The notes under the pieces were generated by a model. The model saw nothing but the letters and a program-made list of their open reading frames with translations, searched no databases and was not told the origin of the DNA. From Deltaproteobacteria bacterium (lineage in GTDB: Bacteria; Myxococcota; JACPTQ01), in NCBI GenBank assembly GCA_016192705.1, contig JACPTQ010000047.1, forward strand, positions 1 to 48,897: a stretch of 48,897 nucleotides of DNA, written 5' to 3'. Below, piece after piece: positions 32,063 through 39,532 of the stretch; positions within the stretch are counted from its first letter, which is position 1; every line of letters starts with the position of its first letter. The position numbers and the translations under genes are program-made.

Positions 32063-34902
32063 TCCCGCTCGGCCGTGCAACGCGTGCACTTCGCGGCGAC
32101 ATCGTCGTCCCCGGCGATAAATCGATCGGCCATCGCGCCATAATCGCCGCGGCCCTCGCCCGCGGTCGTTCGTCAATTTCCGGGCTTTCACCGGGCGACG
32201 ACAACCGGCGAACCGTCCAGATATTCCGTGATCTCGGCGTTTTAATCGCGGCGGATTCGTCCGCGCAATCTTCGACGTCCCTCGTCGTTGACGGCGTTGG
32301 ATTGAGGGGCCTCCGGCGTCCAAGCGTCACGCTCGATTGCGGCAACTCGGGAACCACCGCGCGACTCTTGTCGGGGCTGCTCGCCGCACAGCCGTTCCAA
32401 TCGACAATCGACGGTGACGCCTCGCTTCGAACGCGTCCGATGCGGCGCGTGATCGAACCCCTCGCGGCCATGGGCGCACATTTCACATCGAGCCCCGGCG
32501 ACCGCCTTCCGATGACGATCGACGGCGCATCGCTCCGCGGGATCGATTACGCACTCCCGGTGCCGAGCGCCCAAGTGAAAAGCGCGCTTCTCCTCGCGGG
32601 CCTTTACGCGGATGGTCCGACAACCGTTCGGGAAGCGGCGCCGACGCGTGACCACACGGAGCGCCTCTTTCGGGCGCTGGGTGTTCCACTTGTGTGTCGC
32701 GATGGCGTCCTCACGCTCTCGCCATCCCACGACGACCTGCCCGCGCGTGACGTCACCATTCCCGGCGACCCGTCGAGCGCCGCACTCATCGCTGGCGCCG
32801 TCCTCATCTCGCCCGGGTCACTGTGCCGCATTCGTGGTCTCTGTCTCAACGAAACTCGATCCGGCTTCCTCGACGTGTGGCGCGCGATGGGCGCCGAGAT
32901 TGCGGTTGAGAACTTGTGCGATCGTAACGGCGAACCGTGTGGCGACCTCGTCGTCCGCGCATCTGAACTTGCCGCGACCACCGTCTCTGGCAACCTGACT
33001 GTGCGCGCCATCGACGAGCTCCCGATCATCGCCGTGACCGCCGCCTTCGCGCGCGGCGTTACCACCATTCGCGATGCCGGCGAGCTCCGCGTCAAAGAAA
33101 GCGATCGTTTGCGAGCGACAGCGGATCTCCTTCGCGCGTTTGGTGTCCCGGTTGAAGAAGAAGGCGATCGACTCGTCATCTCAGGCCCAGCCAACATTCA
33201 CGCCGCGTCCGTCCAAAGCCGCTGCGACCACCGCATCGCCATGAACATCGTTCCCGTCGTTCTTCTCGATTTTAAACGCGCTTCAGCGCTGACGCGACTT
33301 TTACAGAAACCGGCGCCTGTGCGGCTTCGTCGCAGCGCGGGGTTTCGAGTCCCCACTCGTGTTGCCCCACGCAACTCGGCGCGACTTCCATACAATGTGC
33401 GCCAACATCGCACCCAACCCCTGATACCCCTTGATCTTTCGCGCGGTTGCGCCATCATGTCGGCCACTGTGCGTGCACATCATGAAAGGACCGATTCGGC
33501 ACCCTTCTTGAACACCTTCTTGTCGATGTCGTTTCGCCCTCAAACTTCGGTCGAAAACCCGCATCGATGGCTCGATTTTGCGCCCATCGCTGGCTTGGCG
33601 TTTGGCGTCGCCGCAGTCCTCGCATCGATGGCGTGCGGAGTCGAAACCGCGGGAACAACTCCCACCGATCCTGAGGCCTCCTCAATTGAGCCGGGCCGTG
33701 ACCGTTCAACGTCGTATGCCCAAACGCTGACGGGCGCTGTCACCGACACGACCGGCGTCGCCATCGCGGGTGCGCTCGTACGCGCTGGCTCGCGTGAGGC
33801 GCTGAGCGACGTCGCGGGTCGCTTTGAAATCACGTCGGTGCCCGTTGACGCCCAGCTCTCGGTAAAAGTTTCCGTGAGCAAAGCCGGTTTTGTATCGCTC
33901 TCACGCGTCGCCACGATTGCGGCCGGAAAAACATCGCAACTCGACCTCACGATAAAGCGAGACACCGTTGTCGCCACCTTGTCGCCAGGCTCGGCGGCAA
34001 CAATTACGGTTCCAGAATCGGGCGCCCGAATCGTCATCCCGGCTGGTGCCCTTGTCGACGAGAGCGGCGCATCGCCCGCGACCGACATCGACATTCATTT
34101 TGCGCAGTTCGATCCGGCGTCGAACGACATCAAGGCGATTCCGGGTAATTCGATTGGGCGCGCAAGCAACGGCACGCTCGTTGTCCTTGGGAACATTGTG
34201 ACGGGCACGATCGAGGCGCGACGCGGGAATCAACGCTTCGATGTTCGGCCAGGCGCCGCACTCACCTTGGAGCTTCCCGTGAGCGCCGCGCTCAACCCAT
34301 CGGCCGGACGAGATTTGTCGCTGTCGCGCTACGACGCGGATCGCGGAACGTGGGAGGAGGTGGGATTCGCACGCTCGTCGCGGTCTCTTGCCGACGCGAA
34401 TCAAATCGTCGCGGTCGCATCTATCCCGCGGCTTGGCACGTGGAACGTTTCGCTCGCGTTCTCGGGCGCCACCGATTTCCGTTGCGACGCCATTCGCGTC
34501 GTCGATGAAAACGGAAACTCGCTCGACAACGTTGAGCTCGCCGTCGCTCAAATGACGAAGGGAACGGCGGACGAACAAGATTATGCGGTGTCACTAACGA
34601 GCGCGCGGTCGATCAACGGATTCGCAAACCTGGCGCCGCTCGTGCGCGAGGCCCGCGTCAAAGTGGCCGCCCGACAAATCATCGGCGCCTCAAGCTTCGC
34701 GGGGTCGCTCGAGTTTGTGGTGTCGGGTGACGGCGCGGCGCTCGATGCGATTTTTGCTAACGGTGAATTCAGCCCGGTCGTTCGACGAAGCGCCAACTGC
34801 GCGGACAGCCTTGGGCTCGAGATCGTCCTTCGCGCGGATGCTAAGGAAGCGCCCACGTGTACGGGTCGGAGCGCAGCCAACGGAACCTGCATTCGGTATT
34901 AG
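32059..34902 (+). CDS. aroA: EPSP synthase lacking its C-terminus, open in frame into a lipoprotein-like gene
   Basis: One frame of 947 codons from a GTG overlapping tyrA. Residues 1-~397 are AroA: PGDKSIGHRA (catalytic Lys), CGNSGTTARLLSG, DGDASLRTRPMRR, VPSAQVKSALLLAG, ETRSGFLDVWRAMGA, IDELPIIAVTAAFA, LRVKESDRL and CDHRIAM. After DHRIAM the family normally continues ~35-45 residues with a conserved Thr-Ser/Lys-Phe-Pro segment; here none of the three frames holds it. The stretch to about residue 489 is unlike any protein I know, after which a separate secreted protein begins (see 33526). Likely a deletion joined a damaged aroA to the next gene, or the assembly is wrong. EPSP synthase activity is doubtful. 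Confidence 0.85.
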   Translation: MIPLGRATRALRGDIVVPGDKSIGHRAIIAAALARGRSSISGLSPGDDNRRTVQIFRDLGVLIAADSSAQSSTSLVVDGVGLRGLRRPSVTLDCGNSGTTARLLSGLLAAQPFQSTIDGDASLRTRPMRRVIEPLAAMGAHFTSSPGDRLPMTIDGASLRGIDYALPVPSAQVKSALLLAGLYADGPTTVREAAPTRDHTERLFRALGVPLVCRDGVLTLSPSHDDLPARDVTIPGDPSSAALIAGAVLISPGSLCRIRGLCLNETRSGFLDVWRAMGAEIAVENLCDRNGEPCGDLVVRASELAATTVSGNLTVRAIDELPIIAVTAAFARGVTTIRDAGELRVKESDRLRATADLLRAFGVPVEEEGDRLVISGPANIHAASVQSRCDHRIAMNIVPVVLLDFKRASALTRLLQKPAPVRLRRSAGFRVPTRVAPRNSARLPYNVRQHRTQPLIPLDLSRGCAIMSATVRAHHERTDSAPFLNTFLSMSFRPQTSVENPHRWLDFAPIAGLAFGVAAVLASMACGVETAGTTPTDPEASSIEPGRDRSTSYAQTLTGAVTDTTGVAIAGALVRAGSREALSDVAGRFEITSVPVDAQLSVKVSVSKAGFVSLSRVATIAAGKTSQLDLTIKRDTVVATLSPGSAATITVPESGARIVIPAGALVDESGASPATDIDIHFAQFDPASNDIKAIPGNSIGRASNGTLVVLGNIVTGTIEARRGNQRFDVRPGAALTLELPVSAALNPSAGRDLSLSRYDADRGTWEEVGFARSSRSLADANQIVAVASIPRLGTWNVSLAFSGATDFRCDAIRVVDENGNSLDNVELAVAQMTKGTADEQDYAVSLTSARSINGFANLAPLVREARVKVAARQIIGASSFAGSLEFVVSGDGAALDAIFANGEFSPVVRRSANCADSLGLEIVLRADAKEAPTCTGRSAANGTCIRY
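33526..34902 (+). CDS. secreted lipoprotein-like protein with carboxypeptidase-regulatory-like domain
   Basis: The same frame as aroA, but the ATG at 33526 is the likely separate start: MSFRP..., then a hydrophobic segment (IAGLAFGVAAVLASMACG) ending in a lipobox-like Cys, and an Asp/Glu/Thr-rich linker. The mature part has a carboxypeptidase-regulatory-like / CarboxypepD_reg beta-sandwich (LTGAVTDTTGVAIAGALVRA, DVAGRFEITSVP), then a region with ATITVPESGARIVIPAGALV like the ZU5-type extracellular modules, and further beta-rich domains with Cys near the end. Expected at the cell surface or in the periplasm. About 459 residues. Confidence 0.7.
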   Translation: MSFRPQTSVENPHRWLDFAPIAGLAFGVAAVLASMACGVETAGTTPTDPEASSIEPGRDRSTSYAQTLTGAVTDTTGVAIAGALVRAGSREALSDVAGRFEITSVPVDAQLSVKVSVSKAGFVSLSRVATIAAGKTSQLDLTIKRDTVVATLSPGSAATITVPESGARIVIPAGALVDESGASPATDIDIHFAQFDPASNDIKAIPGNSIGRASNGTLVVLGNIVTGTIEARRGNQRFDVRPGAALTLELPVSAALNPSAGRDLSLSRYDADRGTWEEVGFARSSRSLADANQIVAVASIPRLGTWNVSLAFSGATDFRCDAIRVVDENGNSLDNVELAVAQMTKGTADEQDYAVSLTSARSINGFANLAPLVREARVKVAARQIIGASSFAGSLEFVVSGDGAALDAIFANGEFSPVVRRSANCADSLGLEIVLRADAKEAPTCTGRSAANGTCIRY

Positions 34903-34917
34903 AAGATTCGCCGTCTG

Positions 34918-34950
34918 AGCGGCCGAGGAGACTCGAACCGCCCGCAAAAA
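34918..34950 (-). other. possible tRNA 3'-end fragment between the lipoprotein gene and gltA
   Basis: Read on the minus strand this short gap contains GGTTCGAGTCTCC followed by TCGGCCG, which looks like a T-arm and acceptor end. The T-stem pairs poorly, and no 5' half exists within 90 bases upstream. It could be a leftover attachment site of an integrated element, or chance. Confidence 0.2.
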
Positions 34951-34979
34951 AGCTGACACGCTTGAAATAGTTAGAACGG

Positions 34980-36290
34980 TTACTGCCGCCGATCGAGGAC
35001 GACGTAGTCTCGGTGATCCGCTCCCACGTACACCTGGCGCGGCCGCGCGATCTTTTGCTCGCCGTCGAGCAGCATCTCTTGCCACTGCGCGAGCCATCCC
35101 GCCGTGCGCGGAATCGCAAACATCACCGGGAACATATCGACCGGAATTCCCATCGCCTGATAAATAATCCCCGAGTAAAAGTCGACGTTCGGATAAAGCT
35201 TGCGCGAAACGAAGTAGTCGTCCTCAAGAGCGATCCGTTCGAGCTCGAGCGCGATTTCAATCAGCGGGTTTCGCCCGACGACTTCAAACACCACGTTCGC
35301 GATCGCCTTGATAATCTTCGCGCGCGGATCGTAGTTTTTGTAGACACGGTGGCCGAAACCCATGAGTCGCACGCCGTCGCCCGCTTTCACGCGCTTGATA
35401 AAATTCGGAATGTTCTGGATCGACCCAATCTCGGCGAGCATTCGAAGCACCGCCTCGTTTGCACCACCGTGAAGCGGTCCGTAAAGCGCCGCCGCCGCGC
35501 CCGCTAACGTGGAGTATGGATCGCCGTGTGCGCTGCCGATGGCCCGCATGGCACTCGTCGAGCAATTTTGTTCGTGATCCGCGTGAAGGATGAACAGCAC
35601 CTCGAGCGCGCGCTCAAGGGCCGGTGACGGGCGATACCGCGGGTCAATTTGGAACATCATGTTCAAGAAGTTGGCCGAGAAACTGAGATCATTTTGGGGG
35701 TGGATATACGGCAAGCCGCGGCTGTGGCGATACGCAAACGCTGCAATCGTCGGCATCTTCGCGACCAAGCGGTAAATCTGCAAAAGGCGACCCGCCGGTT
35801 CGTGCGTGTTCTTCGCGTCGGGGTAAAACGTGGACAGCGCGCCGACCGTTCCAACAAGAATCCCCATCGGGTGAGCGTCGTAGTTAAACCCATCGAGAAA
35901 CTTCTTGATGCTTTCGTGAAGCATCGTGTGGACCGTGATGTTCCGCGTCCACTCGTCGAGCTCGTGCCGACTTGGCAACGCGCCGTGGATGATCAGGTAC
36001 GCGGTCTCAAGAAACGTGCTCCGCTCCGCGAGGTGCTCAATCCCATATCCGCGGTAGCGCAGAATTCCGCGGTCGCCATCGATGTAAGTGATGGCACTCT
36101 TGCACGAGGCGGTGTTCAGAAAAGCCGGGTCGTACGCCATGAGTCCAAAATCGTCCGTCGCAACCTTGATCTGTCGCAAATCCATGGCACGAATCGATGC
36201 GCCATCCTTTGAATACGTTCCATACTGGATGGGCACTTCGTACGTCTTCCCGGTTCGATTGTCTGTGATCGTCAGGCTGTCTTTGGGCAT
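34980..36290 (-). CDS. gltA: citrate synthase (type II)
   Basis: About 436 residues from the ATG at 36290, eight bases after a strong AAGGAGG; the longer frame upstream is excluded by this. Motifs: GDRGILRYRGYGIEHLA, catalytic His in LYGPLHGGANEAVLRML, RLMGFGHRVYKNYDPRA (His and Arg), ALEDDYFVSRKLYPNVDFYS (catalytic Asp in PNVDFYSG), IPRTAGWLAQWQEM. Size and sequence fit the hexameric, NADH-sensitive Gram-negative form. First step of the TCA cycle. It stands alone on its strand. Confidence 0.97.
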   Translation of the reverse strand: MPKDSLTITDNRTGKTYEVPIQYGTYSKDGASIRAMDLRQIKVATDDFGLMAYDPAFLNTASCKSAITYIDGDRGILRYRGYGIEHLAERSTFLETAYLIIHGALPSRHELDEWTRNITVHTMLHESIKKFLDGFNYDAHPMGILVGTVGALSTFYPDAKNTHEPAGRLLQIYRLVAKMPTIAAFAYRHSRGLPYIHPQNDLSFSANFLNMMFQIDPRYRPSPALERALEVLFILHADHEQNCSTSAMRAIGSAHGDPYSTLAGAAAALYGPLHGGANEAVLRMLAEIGSIQNIPNFIKRVKAGDGVRLMGFGHRVYKNYDPRAKIIKAIANVVFEVVGRNPLIEIALELERIALEDDYFVSRKLYPNVDFYSGIIYQAMGIPVDMFPVMFAIPRTAGWLAQWQEMLLDGEQKIARPRQVYVGADHRDYVVLDRRQ

Positions 36291-36532
36291 CGGGCCACCT
36301 CCTTCGATGTTCTGCAACCGCCCCTCTTGTAGTGCGCTGCACCCGACAAAACAAGGTTTGCTGCGCATTCGCGCCCGCAATCTCGATTCCCGAGGTCCGA
36401 TCCCCCGCAAAGCGATTCGCGGCGCCCGAACGCGTCTGCTAGAATTTTCTTATGAGACCGACATCAACGCGGCGCTGTTTCGGAGCCGCACCTTCAAGCG
36501 CGTGAAGACCTGTTTGAGGCTGGTTTTGTGAA

Positions 36533-37486
36533 ATGCGTTGGCCGATTGGAATCGCCGTGGCCTGCTTCGTCATCGGCCCGTCGATGGTTCCCGCGCGCGC
36601 TGACGTCGTAACGGTTCGCGTGCCGGTCGTTACCTCACAGTCGTCGCGGCTCCTCTTCCAGTGGCGCACACGGCCGGGCGCGCTTCGTTCGGCGTCATCT
36701 GTCGCGCACGTGCCGGTCGCGGTACGTCGGGAAGTCCGCGTGATTCCCCTCGATGGTGACGCGCCGCCCGCGGGTACCGTCTATGTCGTGGACTTGCGTC
36801 GCGCGGATCGAGATGGCCGATATCGTGTATCGCTCGCGCCAGCGGAGCGCTTCCTGGGCCGTGGGCGCGGCACTTTTAGCATTGTGCGCGGCGATGGGAA
36901 GACAACGACGACCGACGTTCGCGCCGATGAGGCTCCGACGTCGTTAGAGGGGCTTTCGCGAGGAGACGCGTCGTATCCCGAGCCGGACGTCGCGACAACG
37001 GTCGAGTTCTACGATGTGAATGGCTCATCGCTCGCCGAGCTCCGCCGCGAGGTGCGAGCCAAGGGGCCCTATTTCGATGACCTCAAGAAGCGCGTCATGG
37101 GGCTCACAAAATCGCGCATCTCGTGGAACCGACCTTTGCGCCGCGAGAGAGCTCGATGCGTCGTCACGCAACCAGCGGCCCGCGCGCGATTCACGATCGT
37201 TCTGCCGCGATGGGTCGGCGCAAGCACCGCGCCGAGCAAGCTTCGCACGCACTGGGACGCCTTCGTCGCGGGCGTCAAGGCGCACGAGGAAATGCATCGC
37301 CAAATTCATCTCGACGGCGTCCAGGCGACGCTCAAAGGCATTGCTGGGCTCACCGCGCGCTCATGCGAGGAGCTCAAGCGCGTCGTCGCGGAGATTGTCG
37401 CGCGCATGAAGACCGACACGGCGGCCCGTAATCGCGCCCTCGACCGCCCGGCGCCCGGCCAGATTGCGCATCGCACAACGCTCTAA
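36533..37486 (+). CDS. secreted DUF922-type putative zinc protease
   Basis: 317 residues. Signal peptide (WPIGIAVACFVIGPSMVPAR, cleavage after ARA). The N-terminal half is beta-rich. The C-terminal half (~160-290) matches DUF922: TVEFYDVNGSSLAELRREV, RFTIVLPRW, and AGVKAHEEMHRQIHLDG with the HEMHR (H-E-x-x-H) zinc-binding motif, then CEELKRVV. DUF922 proteins are predicted secreted Zn-peptidases; activity is not established for most. Envelope location is expected. A TAGAAT -10-like box lies at 36440-36445. Confidence 0.8.
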   Translation: MRWPIGIAVACFVIGPSMVPARADVVTVRVPVVTSQSSRLLFQWRTRPGALRSASSVAHVPVAVRREVRVIPLDGDAPPAGTVYVVDLRRADRDGRYRVSLAPAERFLGRGRGTFSIVRGDGKTTTTDVRADEAPTSLEGLSRGDASYPEPDVATTVEFYDVNGSSLAELRREVRAKGPYFDDLKKRVMGLTKSRISWNRPLRRERARCVVTQPAARARFTIVLPRWVGASTAPSKLRTHWDAFVAGVKAHEEMHRQIHLDGVQATLKGIAGLTARSCEELKRVVAEIVARMKTDTAARNRALDRPAPGQIAHRTTL

Positions 37487-37665
37487 CCGGCGGCCCTACT
37501 CCTCACGGGGAATGCCTGCCGACGCGCATTCGCGCCGGTCTGCGCAACGAGGTGCTCCTCGCGCCGCGCGAGCTCGATGCGGTTTTGAAGCTCGTTCTCC
37601 TGAATCGCCCGCTCCTTTTCGACGGCCAGCGCAGGCCGCGCAAACGCCGCCTCGTCAGCCTTCTG
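37483..37665 (-). pseudogene. C-terminal fragment of an SPFH/Band-7 family protein
   Basis: Reading the minus strand from 37665 gives QKADEAAFARPALAVEKERA, then IQENELQNRIELARREEHLV, a sequence typical of the coiled C-terminal part of SPFH (flotillin-like) proteins. A TAG (37668-37666) stops the frame directly before, and the similar upstream part (about 37669-37720) continues in another frame, so the gene is broken. The rest of it is missing. It converges on and overlaps the DUF922 gene's stop codon. Confidence 0.65.
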
Positions 37666-37750
37666 CTAAATCTGTTCGCGCATCGGCGCTTCGGGCACCT
37701 TCGCATCTTGATGCTTCGTACGGCGCAAGCACTCGGGCTCATGCCTGAAG

Positions 37751-37999
37751 CTACGGATTCCCTTGAAATCCCGCGAGGGCCAGCTCACGCGCCCCCGGCA
37801 AGTTGAGCCGCCGCAAGATTCGATGAAGTGCGGCCCGCGTCATTCCCGCTTCCCGCGCCGCCCGGCTCACGTTCCCCCCGCACAGCGTAAGCAGCTCGGT
37901 AACATACGCGCGCTGAAAGCGTTCGATGGCGCGTTCCTTCGCTTGATCGTATGTTGGCATTCCGGTCTGCACCCGCGGCAATTGGCTGGCTTCAAGCAT
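37751..37999 (-). CDS. stand-alone Fis-type helix-turn-helix protein
   Basis: 82 residues from the ATG at 37999, five bases after GGGAGAG. The protein is little more than the DNA-binding end of an NtrC-family activator: AKERAIERFQRAYVTELLTL, then CGGNVSRAAREAGMTRAALH. The same segment closes the regulator at 39533-40951 (AKRRAVERFQRRYVEHVMGE, GGNVSAAARAAGITRAALHR), so it is probably a truncated duplicate. Having its own ribosome site, 21 nt after narK, it may be expressed with it and compete for the regulator's sites (inference). Confidence 0.7.
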   Translation of the reverse strand: MLEASQLPRVQTGMPTYDQAKERAIERFQRAYVTELLTLCGGNVSRAAREAGMTRAALHRILRRLNLPGARELALAGFQGNP

Positions 38000-38020
38000 G
38001 TCGCTCTCCCACCGCGACGC

Positions 38021-39370
38021 CTACGCGGCCGGCTCGCCCGTCGCAAGTGGCGCCTGTGCGGCAAGCGTCGTCGCCTTCGCGCGAGCGTGCGCGTGCGCCG
38101 GAATTGGTGATGCGTTAAGAGCCCCCGATGGAGCCGCTGACACAGCCGGCACGTCGAGCGCGCGCCCACCCTTTCCAACCCACGACGTTGTCCAACGCTT
38201 GGCGACGATCGACAGCGCGACGAACACAAACACCGTGAGCAACGTCCCCGAGAGGAACCCCGGCGAAAAACTCCCGGTCGCCTGCTTCCCAATCCCCATC
38301 GCGTTTGGCAAGAAGCCGCCCGCGAGCGCGCCGATTTCACCGATGAGGCTGCCGGCCACCGCGGTCGATGATGTGAATCGCAGCGGCACGAGCTGAAAGA
38401 CCGCGCCATTCCCGGCGCCCATGGCCGAGAAGCAGAGCACGAGAATGAACACCATGACCCATGGATTCGCGGGCATGAGGGCCGCTATACCCGTCAGCCC
38501 GATGATGGCGAAGCACAAGCCGTTCAGGAGGCGCACGCCGCCGATCTTGTCGGCGATGTATCCGCCCGCGATGCGCAGCACGCTCGCCATGATGATGATG
38601 ACCGCAGCGTATTGGCCCACGCTCTCCTTGGGGATCCCGTACTGGTCGTGAAAGAGCGTTGGGAGGAAACTCGTGAGCCCGATGTAACCGCCGAAGGTCA
38701 CCATGTACATGAGGTTGAAAACCCACGCGTCGCGATCCACGAGAATCTTCAGGTAGTCCTTGAGGCGCTTTTGTTCGCGGTCTGGCGGCTCCTTGGCAAA
38801 CACCTGGAGCAACACCATCACAATGACCATCGGGATGATGGCGATCCCGTACACCGCGCGCCAACCGAATGCAGCGGCAAGTGGCGGAGCAAAGAGCACC
38901 GCGAGAACGGCCCCGCTGTTTCCGGCGCCCGCGAGACCCATTGCGAGCCCTTTGTATTTCGGCGGATACCACCCAGACCCGAGCGACAGCGCCACGCCAA
39001 AACTCGCGCCCGCGACGCCGAGGACAACGCCCATCGCGATGACGCCTCCGAGTGAATCGACGAAGAAGCAACCGATGCCGAGGCCGACGACGATCATACC
39101 CATCTCAACCTGTGCGGCGTTCTTGCGACCGATGTACTGCGATAACAACCCAAGCGGGAAGCGCATGAGCGCACCCGCGACCACCGGCACCGACACCATG
39201 AACCCTTTCTCAGCTGCGTTGAGACCAAACTCCGCGCTGATAAAGGGCGCCATCGCGCCGTTCAACACCCAAATCGCGAAACAGAAATCAAAGTAGAGAA
39301 ACGCCGTGATGAGAGTCGGTAAGTGTCCCGCGTCCCTGAAGTCCTTGAATCGAGCGCCCCATGAAGCCAT
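38021..39370 (-). CDS. narK: NarK-type nitrate/nitrite transporter (MFS)
   Basis: About 449 residues from the ATG at 39370, preceded by AAGGAG. Twelve hydrophobic segments of the major facilitator superfamily. NarK-family features: Asn/Gly-rich signature loops GLAGAGNSGAVLAVLFAPPL (TM5) and SAMGAGNGAVFQLVPLRF (TM11), FPLGLLSQYIGRKN, LNGAMAPFISAEFGL. Exchanges or imports nitrate/nitrite across the inner membrane. The C-terminal ~55 residues are an Ala/Pro-rich tail outside the family. Control by the sigma-54 regulator next door is indicated by a GG-N10-GC promoter 33 bp before the start. Confidence 0.9.
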   Translation of the reverse strand: MASWGARFKDFRDAGHLPTLITAFLYFDFCFAIWVLNGAMAPFISAEFGLNAAEKGFMVSVPVVAGALMRFPLGLLSQYIGRKNAAQVEMGMIVVGLGIGCFFVDSLGGVIAMGVVLGVAGASFGVALSLGSGWYPPKYKGLAMGLAGAGNSGAVLAVLFAPPLAAAFGWRAVYGIAIIPMVIVMVLLQVFAKEPPDREQKRLKDYLKILVDRDAWVFNLMYMVTFGGYIGLTSFLPTLFHDQYGIPKESVGQYAAVIIIMASVLRIAGGYIADKIGGVRLLNGLCFAIIGLTGIAALMPANPWVMVFILVLCFSAMGAGNGAVFQLVPLRFTSSTAVAGSLIGEIGALAGGFLPNAMGIGKQATGSFSPGFLSGTLLTVFVFVALSIVAKRWTTSWVGKGGRALDVPAVSAAPSGALNASPIPAHAHARAKATTLAAQAPLATGEPAA

Positions 39371-39402
39371 CCGCAACTCCTTCCGTGTCTTAAGGGCTGA
39401 AA

Positions 39403-39420
39403 GGCAAAAGGAGCGCCAAG
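39403..39420 (-). promoter_or_regulatory. sigma-54 (-24/-12) promoter of narK
   Basis: On the minus strand TTGGCGCTCCTTTTGCC: GG at 39417-39416 and GC at 39405-39404, exactly 10 bp apart, with TTGG and TTGC surroundings as in the consensus TGGCAC-N5-TTGC. The start of transcription is expected near 39392, giving a leader of ~22 nt with the AAGGAG site. Upstream, ACAAC-C-GTTGT (39449-39459) is a dyad that could be the activator's enhancer site. Confidence 0.7.
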
Positions 39421-39532
39421 TAATTCCGCGGTGGTTTTGGGTGCGACAACAACCGTTGTGGATCGTCGCGGTTACACCGTGAATACTTGCGTATCCATCG
39501 ACGAAATCGGTCAAATTACCGGTGGCAAAGTC

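Noticed and set aside
33330-33372. tRNA or attachment site inside the aroA-lipoprotein joint
   Set aside because: GGGG-TTTCGAG-TCCCC looks like a T-arm, but the following bases have no acceptor partner upstream and the loop pairing is poor.
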